Source of the DNA: Planktomarina sp.
GTDB taxonomy: Bacteria; Pseudomonadota; Alphaproteobacteria; Rhodobacterales; Rhodobacteraceae
Reading direction: 5' to 3'
Assembly (NCBI GenBank): GCA_020630015.1
Contig: JAHDCF010000001.1
Location: 19,946 to 83,945 of the forward strand
Length of the DNA: 64,000 bases
The position numbers and the translations under genes are program-made. This document shows, piece by piece, positions 26,947 to 36,492 of this stretch (position 1 is its first letter; every line of letters begins with the position of its first letter). Under the pieces are notes generated by a model. That model had not been told where the DNA came from. It worked only from the letters and a program-made list of their open reading frames with translations, and made no database searches.

Positions 26947-28152
26947 ATGAACGGAGCGGATACCGCTTGGATTATCGTTGCGACAGCTTTGGTGCTGTTT
27001 ATGACGTTGCCGGGTTTGGCACTTTTTTACGGCGGCCTCGTGCGCGCCAGAAACGTTTTAAGCGTTTTTATGCATTGCTTCGCCATTGCATGTTTGATGA
27101 GCATTCTGTGGCTCGCATTTGGTTATTCGATTGCTTTTGGCGATGGAAACGCAATTTGGGGCGGCCTTGGGAAAAGCTTCCTTTTGGGCGTAACCTCAGA
27201 CAGTCTGTCTGGAACTTTGCCAGAGATTTTGTTCTTTGCCTTCCAGATGACGTTTGCAATCATCACCCCTGCCCTGATTGTCGGTGCTTATGTTGAACGT
27301 ATCACCTTTTCCTTTGTTCTGATTTTCTCAAGCCTGTGGATGTTGTTTGTTTATGCGCCTGTGGTTCACTGGATATGGGGCGGAGGAATGTTGGCTGGCG
27401 GTGATGGCGGCTTGTTCGCCGCTGGTACTCGCGATTTTGCCGGAGGCATTGTGGTACACGAAACCGCCGGTATCGCAGCCTTGATTTTGGCAATGATGCT
27501 TGGACCAAGAAAAAATAAAAATGTGCCACCCCACAACCCTGGCATGGTCATGATTGGGGCTGCGATGCTTTGGGTCGGATGGTTTGGTTTTAACGGCGGC
27601 TCCCAATTGGCGGCTGACGGTGGTGCTGCGATGGCAATCACCGTGACGCATTTGTCTGCAGCTGCGGCATCGCTGACGTGGGCTTTGTGGGAAAAAATTC
27701 GTTTTGGAAAGGCCTCTCTGGTCGGGATGGTCACCGGCACGATTGCAGGTTTGGCGTCCATCACCCCTGCCTCTGGATTTGTGGGCCCTATCGAAGCACT
27801 GATCATCGGGAGCGTCGCCGGGGTTATTTGCCAAGAAGCCTGCGCACTGGTTAAATCAACGTTTGGGATTGATGATACTTTGGATGTATTTGCCGTACAC
27901 GGATTGGGTGGAATTTTCGGCACGCTGATGATCGCTTTGTTCGGAACAGTTTTGGCCAAAGAAGGGTATGAAGGTGCCTGGGCGGCCCAAGTTGGGGCCT
28001 TGGTCATCGTGGGTATCTACACTGTAGTTGCAACCACACTCATAATCTTTGTTGTTAAAATGATTACGCCTTTGCGCGTGTCAGAAGAAGATGAAGTCAC
28101 AGGACTTGATCTGACGGCACATGGTGAACGTGGTTACGACTTCACATCATGA
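26947..28152 (+). CDS. amtB: Ammonium transporter AmtB
   Basis: A 401-residue Amt/Mep channel for ammonium. Eleven hydrophobic segments are expected. The twin histidines of the pore can be seen in VVHWIWGGGML and AVHGLGGIFGTL, and the family signatures FYGGLVRARN and DFAGGIVVHETAG are present. A strong ribosome site (AAGGAGGG) lies six bases before the ATG. The protein begins directly with the first helix, without an evident cleaved leader. No glnK lies upstream: the gap 26804-26946 has only a terminator and leader. Proximity to ntrB/ntrC fits nitrogen control, but I cannot identify an NtrC site. Confidence 0.95.
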   Translation: MNGADTAWIIVATALVLFMTLPGLALFYGGLVRARNVLSVFMHCFAIACLMSILWLAFGYSIAFGDGNAIWGGLGKSFLLGVTSDSLSGTLPEILFFAFQMTFAIITPALIVGAYVERITFSFVLIFSSLWMLFVYAPVVHWIWGGGMLAGGDGGLFAAGTRDFAGGIVVHETAGIAALILAMMLGPRKNKNVPPHNPGMVMIGAAMLWVGWFGFNGGSQLAADGGAAMAITVTHLSAAAASLTWALWEKIRFGKASLVGMVTGTIAGLASITPASGFVGPIEALIIGSVAGVICQEACALVKSTFGIDDTLDVFAVHGLGGIFGTLMIALFGTVLAKEGYEGAWAAQVGALVIVGIYTVVATTLIIFVVKMITPLRVSEEDEVTGLDLTAHGERGYDFTS

Positions 28153-28158
28153 ACTGTT

Positions 28159-28186
28159 TGGGCGCAGCCTCAGGTGGACGCGCCCA
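28159..28186. repeat. Hairpin between amtB and the convergent START gene
   Basis: TGGGCGC (28159-28165) and GCGCCCA (28180-28186) are perfect arms around a 14-base loop that itself contains CCT/AGG. It spans the stop codon of the convergent gene at 28170. No T-run follows on either strand, so it is a terminator-like or mRNA-protecting hairpin rather than a classic terminator. Confidence 0.5.
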
Positions 28187-28631
28187 GATCGCTATATAAA
28201 TCTTGTGCACGCTTTTCAAAAGCGTGCACAATTCTCTGCATCGCTTCGTGAAACACGACCCCGATCACCTTTTGCAAAATCGCATTCTTAAATTCAAAAT
28301 CTACAAAAAAGGATACATCGCACCCCGCGTCGGTATCTTTGAATGACCAATTGGATTTCATGAATTTAAATGGGCCATCCAGATATTCGGTATCGATTTC
28401 AAAGGACTTTTGTTTCAGTGTGACACGGCTGACGAAACGCTCACGAAAAACTTTGAATGATATAACTAGGTCTGCTGTCATCACCTCTGAGGTGCCTTCA
28501 TCCACAATGGATTTGATACGTGCCGCCGCACACCAAGGTATAAATTCTGGATATTTGTCAACGTCAGCCACAAGATCAAACATCTGTTTTGCGCTGTACG
28601 GCAACGATCTTGTTTCAGCGTGCGTTGGCAT
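28170..28631 (-). CDS. START/SRPBCC protein of the Coq10/RatA family
   Basis: A 153-residue protein of the Coq10 type, a START-like fold that binds ubiquinone in mitochondria and aids respiration. Visible are the N-terminal PTHAETRSLPYSAKQMFDLVADVDKYPEFIPWC and the C-terminal LQKVIGVVFHEAMQRIVHAFEKRA helix. Bacterial members have been named RatA toxin, but a ubiquinone-binding chaperone role is the likelier reading in alphaproteobacteria. I take the ATG at 28629-28631; an upstream in-frame codon at 28658 adds a tail outside the family. Confidence 0.85.
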   Translation of the reverse strand: MPTHAETRSLPYSAKQMFDLVADVDKYPEFIPWCAAARIKSIVDEGTSEVMTADLVISFKVFRERFVSRVTLKQKSFEIDTEYLDGPFKFMKSNWSFKDTDAGCDVSFFVDFEFKNAILQKVIGVVFHEAMQRIVHAFEKRAQDLYSDLGAST

Positions 28632-28695
28632 TCCGTTTCCTTCTGGCCTTTTCTGCACATTTCGTTAAGTCTGACACCAAGTTCAAGGGGTTAAT

Positions 28696-29232
28696 ATGTC
28701 CGACAAACCATATGTGATTGATCAGATGATTTCTGCCAAATCGATTGCTGCTCGCATCGAAGAACTTGTCGTGGAAATCGAAACGGATTTTGCCAAAACG
28801 GATAAGCTGGTCGTGGTTGGATTGTTGCGCGGGTCATTTGTGTTCATTGCCGATTTGGTGCGTGAATTGTCTTTGCCAATAGAAGTCGATTTTCTGGAGG
28901 TTTCTTCTTATGGCGACAGTATGGAATCCTCTCGGGAGGTCAGAATATTGAAAGATTTACGAGGAACCATAGAAGATAGAGATGTTCTGATCGTGGAGGA
29001 TATCGTTGATACCGGCCACACAATGTTAAATGTAACCAAACACTTAATGCGTCGGCAGCCCCGCAAACTTCGCTCTATTGCATTACTCGATAAACCGTCA
29101 CGTCGCGAAGTTGATTTTCAGGCAGATTACCTTGGCTTTGAAATTCCGGATGAGTTTGTTGTCGGTTATGGAATTGATTACGCGCAACGAAACCGCAACC
29201 TGCCATTTATTGGCAAGGTTCGATTTACATGA
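28696..29232 (+). CDS. hpt: Hypoxanthine phosphoribosyltransferase
   Basis: A 178-residue purine salvage enzyme that makes IMP (and GMP) from hypoxanthine (guanine) and PRPP. It has the PRPP-binding loop [14 protein letters not shown], the [18 protein letters not shown] loop and LDKPSRR. The terminal segment [21 protein letters not shown] is typical of the HPRT family. It overlaps the next small gene by four bases. Confidence 0.94.
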   Translation: MSDKPYVIDQMISAKSIAARIEELVVEIETDFAKTDKLVVVGLLRGSFVFIADLVRELSLPIEVDFLEVSSYGDSMESSREVRILKDLRGTIEDRDVLIVEDIVDTGHTMLNVTKHLMRRQPRKLRSIALLDKPSRREVDFQADYLGFEIPDEFVVGYGIDYAQRNRNLPFIGKVRFT

Positions 29233-29417
29233 GCCCATGGTTCTTTCTGCGGATGGCCAAGCTTGTTCGCAGGCCCCCATCAAAACGCCAAATCATATTG
29301 GTTGGGTCAGTTTTGATTATTGCGTTTTTTCTGTTCGGTTTTGAAAAACTTTTTGGGTGGCCTGATTGGCTAACGGTCAACATGACCCGTGGACGCTTTG
29401 GCGGCGGCTTAAGATAG
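29229..29417 (+). CDS. Small single-pass membrane protein of unknown function
   Basis: A 62-residue protein with a basic N-terminus ([14 protein letters not shown]), one membrane segment (about residues 21-40) and a short C-terminal tail ending in a glycine-rich RGRFGGGLR. It is translationally coupled to hpt (ATGA) and its end overlaps the convergent lipA gene by nine bases, which argues that both reading frames are kept by selection. I do not recognise a characterised family. Confidence 0.6.
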   Translation: MSPWFFLRMAKLVRRPPSKRQIILVGSVLIIAFFLFGFEKLFGWPDWLTVNMTRGRFGGGLR

Positions 29418-30356
29418 CTCTTTTTGGCGCGCTTCACACAGACGCGCGAAATCTTCTCCGGCATGATAAGATGATCTGGTCAAAGGCGTCGCCGAAACCA
29501 TCAAAAAGCCTTTGCCCCACGCGGCTTTTTCGTAAGATGAGAATTCATCAGGTGTCACGAATTTGGCTACAGCGTGATGTTTCGGGGTCGGCTGAAGATA
29601 TTGGCCAATCGTGATGAAATCGATGTTTGCCGCGCGCATATCATCCATCACTTGAACGACTGATTGCCGGTCTTCGCCAAGACCAACCATAATGCCTGAT
29701 TTGGTAAAGCATGATGGATCAATTTCTTTAACCCGCTGCAAAAGACGAAGTGAATGGAAATACCGCGCACCAGGTCGCACCTCTGGATACAAACCCGGAA
29801 CCGTTTCCAAATTATGATTAAAAACATCAGGTCTTGCTTCAACAACCTGTTCTAATGCACTGTCATCACAACGTAAAAAATCAGGGGTTAAGATTTCAAT
29901 CGTTGTGTTCGGCGATTGTTTGCGAACAGCACGAATGGTTTGTGCAAAATGTGAAGCCCCTCCATCATCCACATCATCACGGTCCACCGACGTAATCACC
30001 ACATGATTTAAGTCCAACTTTTTCACAGCAGCTGCGACGCGCCCGGGCTCAAAAACATCCAAATCTTCAGGTGGCTTGCCTGTTGCGATGTTACAAAATG
30101 TACATGCACGGGTGCACACCTCTCCCATGATCATCATGGTGGCGTGCCCCTGATTCCAGCATTCACCAACATTTGGACAACCTGCTTCTTCACAAACAGT
30201 TACCAACTTATGTTCGCGCAGCGTATTTCTTGTTTTCTGATACCCTTCGCCGACTGGTGCTTTTACCCGAATCCAGTCAGGCTTCTTGGGTTGAGGGTTA
30301 TCTGGTTTATGGTTTTTTTCAGGGTGCCGCTGTGCTGGAATCTTTAAGTCGCGCAT
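29409..30356 (-). CDS. lipA: Lipoyl synthase
   Basis: A 315-residue radical SAM enzyme that inserts two sulfurs into the octanoyl chain on lipoyl-dependent enzymes. The auxiliary cluster cysteines are C55, C60 and C66 ([12 protein letters not shown]), and the radical SAM motif CTRACTFC supplies C81, C85 and C88. The C-terminal serine ligand is visible in [13 protein letters not shown]. It is monocistronic by spacing. Confidence 0.97.
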   Translation of the reverse strand: MRDLKIPAQRHPEKNHKPDNPQPKKPDWIRVKAPVGEGYQKTRNTLREHKLVTVCEEAGCPNVGECWNQGHATMMIMGEVCTRACTFCNIATGKPPEDLDVFEPGRVAAAVKKLDLNHVVITSVDRDDVDDGGASHFAQTIRAVRKQSPNTTIEILTPDFLRCDDSALEQVVEARPDVFNHNLETVPGLYPEVRPGARYFHSLRLLQRVKEIDPSCFTKSGIMVGLGEDRQSVVQVMDDMRAANIDFITIGQYLQPTPKHHAVAKFVTPDEFSSYEKAAWGKGFLMVSATPLTRSSYHAGEDFARLCEARQKELS

Positions 30357-30443
30357 GTTCAGAACTCCGGGTTTCGGTTCTTTTTATGCGCATTCGTGCC
30401 GCGTGAAAAGCAAGGATCGGTGTGTCATAACCGTTATACCTGT

Positions 30444-30489
30444 GATGCAAGGCTGTCATCCCACCAATGGTGAGGAGGTTCCTTGCATC
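30444..30489. repeat. Inverted repeat spanning the stop of the DUF6456-type gene
   Basis: GATGCAAGG (30444-30452) and CCTTGCATC (30481-30489) are perfect nine-base arms; the loop holds a smaller CACC/GGTG stem and the stop codon of the minus-strand gene (30456-30458). No T-run follows. It could fold as an mRNA 3' hairpin. Confidence 0.5.
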
Positions 30490-31535
30490 TTATAGTGGTT
30501 TTTCAAGCGTTGCAGAGCGATGCGGAGAACAATCTTGCCGGAACGTGCGGACCATCCCATCGCCTGTTCAGTTTTTTCCAAACCCAAAAGCTGGCAACAT
30601 GTTTTATAAGCCACGTCGGTCAAGCCCGGTCCAAGCTCTTCAAAGTCAAGGGCGACGCGATGTCTTGCACGACCAGCAGCGTCAGTTGCATGAGGATCCA
30701 GTTGGAACCCTTGCCAAACCGCTGGTGTCGCACCTGATAAACATGCGATTTCAAAATCCTCTCGAAGCCTTTCCCCCGCTTGCACGATCTCTGCGGACAA
30801 AAATCTTTCGCCATTTGCCTCTTTGCGACGAGACAATATCATGAGTGGGCTTTCAAATTTCATCGCCCGATAATTCCGTTGCCCCGTTTCCTGCGCGGTT
30901 TCGGGTTCCGACAAAATACCGATTAAAGGCAGTTCGTTTAGAAGCTCACGCAACTTGGCCCGTCCCTGATGCGACAAACGGTAGCGCACAATTTTCAGAT
31001 CTGGGTTGTCCGTTTCAATAAAACCATGAAGAGACAGAAATTGAATGATACTGCGCTTAGCCAATCCCAAGCGTTCGGTGTTGCCATCATCACGCTCACG
31101 CACAATCACCGCGGTTTCCATATCGGAAACCACAGCCAACAACGCCCCTTTTTCGTTCAAACGCACTAGAACTTGGCAAATTTCAGGGTCTGATGGTTGT
31201 GCGGTGGGGGGAATTTCCTTTGCTTTCAGACTTTGCAACGTTTCTAATCCTTTTCGATTGCGTTGATTTTGCCCAAAAAAACTTTTGGCAAAATCATCAA
31301 TGGCTTGATCAAAAAGCGGATCTTCACGTCGGGCTTCAATTTTACGAATTTTCCGTAACACTGTGGATGGATGAAAAGATCTTTGGCGAGCAATCGAACG
31401 AATTGATTGTCTCATCGCAACATGAGAAACGTATATCTCAATGTCTTCATTCGGCATGGCCCCAAGCCAAGGATCGCTCGGTTTGGGTACCTGCAATGTC
31501 ATTGCACAAGACATTTTATCCACCATTTTATCCAC
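30456..31535 (-). CDS. HTH / DUF6456-type conserved protein
   Basis: A 359-residue protein. The N-terminal third has a helix-turn-helix-like stretch (RQSIRSIARQRSFHPSTVLRKIRKIE), suggesting DNA binding. The centre contains a winged-helix-like region (RSIIQFLSLHGFIE to HQGRAKLRELL). The C-terminal portion (SPLMILSRRKEANGERFLSAE, DPHATDAAGRARHRVALDFEELGPGLTDVAYKTCC) matches what I recall as DUF6456, found across alphaproteobacteria with no assigned function. A CtrA-like box lies upstream at 31564-31578. No characterised homologue is known to me; a regulator is the best guess. Confidence 0.75.
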   Translation of the reverse strand: MDKMVDKMSCAMTLQVPKPSDPWLGAMPNEDIEIYVSHVAMRQSIRSIARQRSFHPSTVLRKIRKIEARREDPLFDQAIDDFAKSFFGQNQRNRKGLETLQSLKAKEIPPTAQPSDPEICQVLVRLNEKGALLAVVSDMETAVIVRERDDGNTERLGLAKRSIIQFLSLHGFIETDNPDLKIVRYRLSHQGRAKLRELLNELPLIGILSEPETAQETGQRNYRAMKFESPLMILSRRKEANGERFLSAEIVQAGERLREDFEIACLSGATPAVWQGFQLDPHATDAAGRARHRVALDFEELGPGLTDVAYKTCCQLLGLEKTEQAMGWSARSGKIVLRIALQRLKNHYKMQGTSSPLVG

Positions 31536-31563
31536 AGTATTGTTAACCTTATGCTCAAATTCG

Positions 31564-31578
31564 TTACCTGAGCGTTAA
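31564..31578. promoter_or_regulatory. CtrA-box-like site between two conserved genes
   Basis: TTAC-N7-TTAA (31564-31567 and 31575-31578) differs by one base from the CtrA consensus TTAA-N7-TTAA. It lies 29 bases upstream of the minus-strand DUF6456-type start and 139 bases upstream of the plus-strand small gene, in the intergenic promoter region. It is a candidate only; one mismatch motifs arise by chance. Confidence 0.35.
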
Positions 31579-31716
31579 AATACGCGCCTTTTCAAAGGAT
31601 TGTTTCGCAATATTAAACAATTAGAAAAGCACCGCTCGCTGTTTATGGGGAATGCGCAACGGCAAAATTTTTGTGTTTTGGTGGTTAAAACCGCAGTCTA
31701 ACAGGACACAAATCAA

Positions 31717-31995
31717 ATGTTACACACAGAACTAAATTCCCTAAAGCGTCCTTCGCTTTTGTTAAATGCTGCACGATCGGCAGTGGGATCTTGTTCCATC
31801 GATGCGTTGCTTCAAAGATTGACTAATTTTGGATTGATCCAGAATAAACGTAATCCATGGCGTGACCTGATGAATTTTGAGAGAGAGCAAGATCACATGC
31901 GGCGACAGGCAAGTCCCTCGTATTCGGTCGCTCTGCACATTGAATGTTTGGTTGCCCTAATGGTGTTGGCAACCAAACAGATTGAATGCGATTAG
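31717..31995 (+). CDS. Conserved small protein, DUF6477-like
   Basis: A 92-residue soluble protein: LKRPSLLLNAARSA near the start, LQRLTNF, ERE and the C-terminal YSVALHIECLVALMVLATKQ. I recall this pattern (PxLLxxAAR and YSxxxHIExLxALM) from Rhodobacterales proteins classed as DUF6477; no function is known. It is divergent from the DUF6456-type gene, and its stop interlocks with that of the convergent methyltransferase-family gene. Confidence 0.65.
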   Translation: MLHTELNSLKRPSLLLNAARSAVGSCSIDALLQRLTNFGLIQNKRNPWRDLMNFEREQDHMRRQASPSYSVALHIECLVALMVLATKQIECD

Positions 31996-33533
31996 ATGAA
32001 TGCGTCTGGCATCGACGCCTTCTTTTCGGCAACATAGTTTTCAAGCGCAAGTTTGATGCCGGGATCAATTGCAGGCTGTTGGTAATTATCAAGAAGGTAT
32101 TGAACCCGCTGGCTTGCCAGCATCTCAGTGTCGCGTGCCCCCTCTTCCTGCCACGTTTCAAATGGTTTGTAGTCAAACAATTCAGTGCGCCAGAATGCGT
32201 CTGTATAATTTTCTTGCGTGTGGGCACAGCCAAGGTAGTGGCCGCTCGGTCCAACTTCGCGAATTGCATCCATTGCCTGACCGTTTTCGGTGGTGTCTAC
32301 TTCTGATCCAAGTTTTTGCAAAGTGCCTAGTTGATCGGCATCCATGACAAATTTTTCAAAGGAGCTGACCAAACCGCCTTCAAGCCAACCACAGCTGTGA
32401 AGCATGAAGTTAACGCCCCCCATCATAGCGGCGTTCAACGTATTCGCAGATTCATAGGCCGCCTGCGCGTCAGGAAGTTTTGATCCGCAAAGCCCTCCAC
32501 CAGATCTGAAAGGTAGGTTCATGCGCCGGGCAAGTTGGCCGGCACCATACAGGATTTGGCTCGCTTCGGGGGTTCCGAACGTCGGTGCACCTGAATTCAT
32601 ATCGATGGATGAAACAAATGTTCCAAAAATAACGGGCGCACCTTTGCGAACGAGTTGGCTATAAGCGATCCCAGCTTGAACCTCTGCCAGAACTTGCGTC
32701 AGAGTTCCAATGACGGACACTGGCGCCATCGCGCCACCAACAATAAAGGGGGACACAATGCTGGCTTGATTGTTGCGGGCAAACACTTCCAATGCGCCCA
32801 TCATGATGCCATCAAATGTCAAAGGCGAGTTGATGTTAATCAACGACGTCATAACCGTATTTTCTTGGACAAAATCTTTTCCAAACAAAATTTCGCACAT
32901 TTCAACGGAATCTTGGGCGCGGCTGGGTTCTGTGACTGAACCCATAAATGGTTTGTCCGAATAAACCATATGCGCCAACAGCATATCCAAATGGCGTTTG
33001 TTCACAGGAATGTCTGTTGGTTCGCAAACCGTTCCGCCTGAGTGATGCAGGTATTTGGACATATATGCCAATTTCACAAACTTGGTGAAATCATCCATGG
33101 TTGCATATCTGCGACCGCCTTCAAGATCACGCACAAAGGGAGGGCCATACACTGGCGCCGCGACCAAAGTTTTCCCACCGATCACAACATTTTTGTCAGG
33201 ATTTCGCGCATGTTGCGTAAATTGCGAAGGGGCAGTTTTGCACAATTCACGAGCCAAACCGCGAGGAATTCGAACCCGTTCCTCGTCCACGGTTGCGCCG
33301 GCAGCTTTCCAAAGTTCCAAAGCTTCAGGATTGTCAACAAAATTGACGCCAACTTCTTCCAAGATTGTATCGGCATTATATTCGATCATCGACAAGACAT
33401 CGTCGGAGAAAAATTCAACCACAGGACTTTTACGATCGATGTAAGGGGCCGTTTCAATCTTGAACGACGTCCGTTGTGCGCGACGTGCCGCGCCGCCGCC
33501 ACTGCGTGATCTTCTGGTTGCTCTCTCGCTCAT
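31992..33533 (-). CDS. Trimethylamine methyltransferase (MttB) family protein, non-pyrrolysine
   Basis: A 513-residue protein of the MttB superfamily, corrinoid-linked methyltransferases with a TIM-barrel fold. The N-terminus is basic and disordered (RRSRSGGGAARRAQR). Segments such as GGTVCEPTDIPVNKRH, SLININSPLTFDG and PFRSGGGLCGSKLPDAQAAYES are typical of the proteobacterial branch. The frame is continuous without an in-frame amber codon, so it is not the pyrrolysine enzyme; it belongs to the non-Pyl group that includes glycine betaine methyltransferases. No corrinoid protein or second methyltransferase is adjacent, so the substrate is open; quaternary amines are likely in marine Rhodobacterales. 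Confidence 0.85.
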   Translation of the reverse strand: MSERATRRSRSGGGAARRAQRTSFKIETAPYIDRKSPVVEFFSDDVLSMIEYNADTILEEVGVNFVDNPEALELWKAAGATVDEERVRIPRGLARELCKTAPSQFTQHARNPDKNVVIGGKTLVAAPVYGPPFVRDLEGGRRYATMDDFTKFVKLAYMSKYLHHSGGTVCEPTDIPVNKRHLDMLLAHMVYSDKPFMGSVTEPSRAQDSVEMCEILFGKDFVQENTVMTSLININSPLTFDGIMMGALEVFARNNQASIVSPFIVGGAMAPVSVIGTLTQVLAEVQAGIAYSQLVRKGAPVIFGTFVSSIDMNSGAPTFGTPEASQILYGAGQLARRMNLPFRSGGGLCGSKLPDAQAAYESANTLNAAMMGGVNFMLHSCGWLEGGLVSSFEKFVMDADQLGTLQKLGSEVDTTENGQAMDAIREVGPSGHYLGCAHTQENYTDAFWRTELFDYKPFETWQEEGARDTEMLASQRVQYLLDNYQQPAIDPGIKLALENYVAEKKASMPDAFI

Positions 33534-33680
33534 GTTCGAATCCCCCTAGGGTGCTGCTTGTATGCGAGGTACAATGTTGCCTGCGTTCTGCAGTGGGGTT
33601 TTTCGCCATTTGCGACGGGAAAGCGACATTGGGCCGTTTTTCCATCTTGAACCCACGCGTTAAGCTGCGTAGCTGATGCC

Positions 33681-35237
33681 ATGACACCTTCTCATGATCG
33701 CCTACTTATCATTGATTTCGGCAGCCAAGTTACACAGCTAATCGCCCGTCGGTTACGCGAACTGAATGTATATTGCGAAATCCATCCTTATCAAAACGTA
33801 ACAGATGCTTTTTTGAAGGAATTCGCGCCCAAGGCCGTGATCTTTTCGGGGGGGCCAGCTTCGGTTATTGATGAGGGATCCCCGCGACCACCAAAATCTG
33901 TCTTTGATCTTGGCGTTCCGATATTGGGCATTTGTTATGGCCAACAAGTCATGATGCATTGCTTGGGTGGTCTTGTCGAAACTGGTCATGGCACAGCTGA
34001 ATTTGGACGAGCCTTTGTGACACCGAAAAATGACTTGCCGTTACTTGATGGCTGGTTTGAGCAAGGCGACGAACAAGTTTGGATGAGCCATGGCGATCAC
34101 GTCAGCAAAATAGCACCGGGGTTCGATGTCTATGGCACATCACCCAATGCACCCTACGCAATCACGGCAGATACGGATCGCAAATTCTTTGCCGTCCAAT
34201 TCCATCCAGAGGTACATCACACGCCCAAAGGCGCCAAACTGTATGAAAACTTTGTCCGGCTTGCTGGGTTTGGTGGCGATTGGACGATGGGCGCCTATCG
34301 GGAAAAAATGATTGCTGCAATTAAAAAACAGGTAGGTGATAAAAAGGTTATCTGTGGCCTGTCGGGTGGGGTCGACAGTTCTGTTGCAGCGATACTGTTG
34401 CACGAGGCGATCGGTGAAAACCTTACATGTGTTTTTGTTGACCATGGCCTTTTACGCAAGAATGAAGCGCAGGACGTGGTTTCCATGTTTCGCGAACATT
34501 ATAATTTGCAATTAATTCATGCAGATGAATCTGATTTGTTTTTAGGTGAACTCGAAGGTCAATCTGACCCTGAAACAAAACGCAAAATCATTGGCAAACT
34601 TTTTATCGATGTATTTCAGAAATACGCAGATAAGGTAGAGGGCGCTGAATATTTGGCGCAGGGAACGTTGTACCCAGACGTTATTGAAAGTGTCAGTTTT
34701 TCTGGTGGGCCTTCAGTAACAATCAAATCACATCACAATGTGGGCGGCCTTCCTGAAAAAATGGGCCTTAAGCTTGTGGAACCTTTGCGTGAATTGTTCA
34801 AAGATGAGGTTCGCGAGCTTGGCCGCGAACTTGGGTTGCCAGAAAGCTTTATTGGGCGACACCCCTTCCCCGGCCCCGGCCTTGCCATTCGTTGTCCGGG
34901 AGAGATAACCCGCGCAAAGCTTGATATATTAAGAGAGGCCGATGCCATTTATATCGATCAGATCAGAAAGCACGGGCTCTACGATGAAATCTGGCAGGCT
35001 TTCGTTGCTATCTTGCCGGTTCGTACCGTTGGCGTCATGGGCGACGGCCGAACTTATGATTATGCCTGCGCGCTGCGGGCTGTGACGTCTGTTGATGGGA
35101 TGACGGCTGACTATTATCCGTTCGATCATGATTTTCTTGGCGAAACGGCAACCAGAATTATCAATGAAGTTCCTGGCATAAATCGCGTAACTTATGACAT
35201 TACATCGAAACCACCCGGTACGATTGAGTGGGAATGA
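33681..35237 (+). CDS. guaA: GMP synthase (glutamine-hydrolysing)
   Basis: A 518-residue enzyme converting XMP to GMP. The class I amidotransferase domain has Cys85 (GICYGQQ) with His175 and Glu177 (HPEV). The ATP pyrophosphatase domain has the PP-loop SGGVDSS (228-234), and the C-terminal dimerisation domain ends in the standard PPGTIEWE. Its stop overlaps the next start (ATGA). Confidence 0.97.
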   Translation: MTPSHDRLLIIDFGSQVTQLIARRLRELNVYCEIHPYQNVTDAFLKEFAPKAVIFSGGPASVIDEGSPRPPKSVFDLGVPILGICYGQQVMMHCLGGLVETGHGTAEFGRAFVTPKNDLPLLDGWFEQGDEQVWMSHGDHVSKIAPGFDVYGTSPNAPYAITADTDRKFFAVQFHPEVHHTPKGAKLYENFVRLAGFGGDWTMGAYREKMIAAIKKQVGDKKVICGLSGGVDSSVAAILLHEAIGENLTCVFVDHGLLRKNEAQDVVSMFREHYNLQLIHADESDLFLGELEGQSDPETKRKIIGKLFIDVFQKYADKVEGAEYLAQGTLYPDVIESVSFSGGPSVTIKSHHNVGGLPEKMGLKLVEPLRELFKDEVRELGRELGLPESFIGRHPFPGPGLAIRCPGEITRAKLDILREADAIYIDQIRKHGLYDEIWQAFVAILPVRTVGVMGDGRTYDYACALRAVTSVDGMTADYYPFDHDFLGETATRIINEVPGINRVTYDITSKPPGTIEWE

Positions 35238-35632
35238 TAAAACAAATTCCAAACCTGCTGATGATGTTGCGCAACAAAATTTGTCAGAAGGTTTTTCATG
35301 ACCTCATGATCTTTTGGGCGCTGTTACTTTGCGTTTCTTCAGCCCAGGCCGCGTGGTATCCTGATTTGGAATGTAAAGGTAAAGATCCAATTTGGATACT
35401 GTCGATTTGGGATACGACCGCACAATTCAGGTTTAACGAACAAACTATCGATTTTGATATTGTCGATACAACAATCGGGCAACCCGGGCCTTGGCCGATT
35501 GCCCTAACCTTGTTGGCACCGCGCGACACTGCGATTGTGATACTTCGCATGGCTGATGAATTTGAGGTCGATATTTTGACCCAACATCGTGACCTGCCAG
35601 TTTTGTTTTCCGGCGAATGTGACGTTCAATGA
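35234..35632 (+). CDS. Exported protein of unknown function
   Basis: A 132-residue protein with a long N-region and a hydrophobic core ([12 protein letters not shown]) ending in AQA, a good signal peptidase I site; the mature part is about 95 residues, beta-rich, with two cysteines (LECKGK and SGECDVQ) that could form a disulfide. It overlaps the guaA stop (ATGA) and the following transporter gene start (ATGA). An internal ATG just before the hydrophobic core could be the real start. I do not recognise the family. Confidence 0.65.
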   Translation: MIKQIPNLLMMLRNKICQKVFHDLMIFWALLLCVSSAQAAWYPDLECKGKDPIWILSIWDTTAQFRFNEQTIDFDIVDTTIGQPGPWPIALTLLAPRDTAIVILRMADEFEVDILTQHRDLPVLFSGECDVQ

Positions 35633-36492
35633 AGCCGGACGTTGATTTTCGACTTCGGGCCACATGGTGGATGTTGGGGGCCATCGTTTCTTTTACAACT
35701 ATGGCAATCGCAGGGCGTTTTGCCCGTTTGGATCACGACACCTTCGAAATCATGTTTTTTAGATCCATCCTGGGTATCTTAATCGTCGTCATCTGCGCAT
35801 GGCATTTTAAAACGCTTCAAGAAATCAACACAAAACGCCTTGGTCGGCACGCGCTCAGAAATCTCGCACATTTCACAGGACAGAATCTTTGGTTCTTTGC
35901 CCTTCCCATGATCCCATTAGCACAGCTTTTTGCATTGGAGTTTACGGGCCCAATCTGGGTACTTTTATTGGCGCCACTCTTTTTGGGTGAAAAACTGACA
36001 TTGCAAAAAATGGGATTTGCGGCGCTTGGTTTCATTGGGATTATGTTCGTCGCACAACCTAATTTCAACGGAGTTGGCATAGGGATCATCACCGCTGCTG
36101 CGGCGGCCTTTGCCTTTGCGCTAACTGCAATTTTCACAAGACAATTAACTGAAACCGCTTCGATTACTTGTATTCTATTTCACTTAACCCTGATGCAAGC
36201 GGTGTTTGGTTGTGTAACCGTATTTTGGGATGGTGTGGTGACACTGCCCTCTGCAACTGCATTGCCTTGGTTGTTTCTTATCGGTGTTGCCGGTTTGGCC
36301 GCTCATTTTTGCCTGACGAAGGCTCTTTCCATTGCACCGGCAAGCATCGTGATGCCACTTGATTTCGCCCGCCTGCCAATCATCGCGTTTATCGGTTTGG
36401 TTTTCTATGGTGAGTCCTTAAACATTTGGGTGTTGTTTGGCGCTTTGCTTATCTTTGCTTCCAACTACCTCAATGTGACTCGGTCCACGTAA
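35629..36492 (+). CDS. DMT-superfamily (EamA) transporter
   Basis: A 287-residue inner membrane protein with about ten hydrophobic segments in two EamA repeats. Typical features are the FRSILGILIV loop, the ALEFTGPIWVLLLAPLFLGEKL end of the first repeat and PLDFARLPIIAFIGLVFYGE in the second. Such proteins usually export amino acids or other metabolites; the substrate is unknown. It is coupled to the exported protein upstream. Confidence 0.85.
   Translation: MKPDVDFRLRATWWMLGAIVSFTTMAIAGRFARLDHDTFEIMFFRSILGILIVVICAWHFKTLQEINTKRLGRHALRNLAHFTGQNLWFFALPMIPLAQLFALEFTGPIWVLLLAPLFLGEKLTLQKMGFAALGFIGIMFVAQPNFNGVGIGIITAAAAAFAFALTAIFTRQLTETASITCILFHLTLMQAVFGCVTVFWDGVVTLPSATALPWLFLIGVAGLAAHFCLTKALSIAPASIVMPLDFARLPIIAFIGLVFYGESLNIWVLFGALLIFASNYLNVTRST

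Noticed and set aside
27302-28007. Long minus-strand frames (up to 213 codons) inside amtB
   Set aside because: Antisense to an intact amtB; proline- and alanine-rich translation typical of reversed membrane genes.
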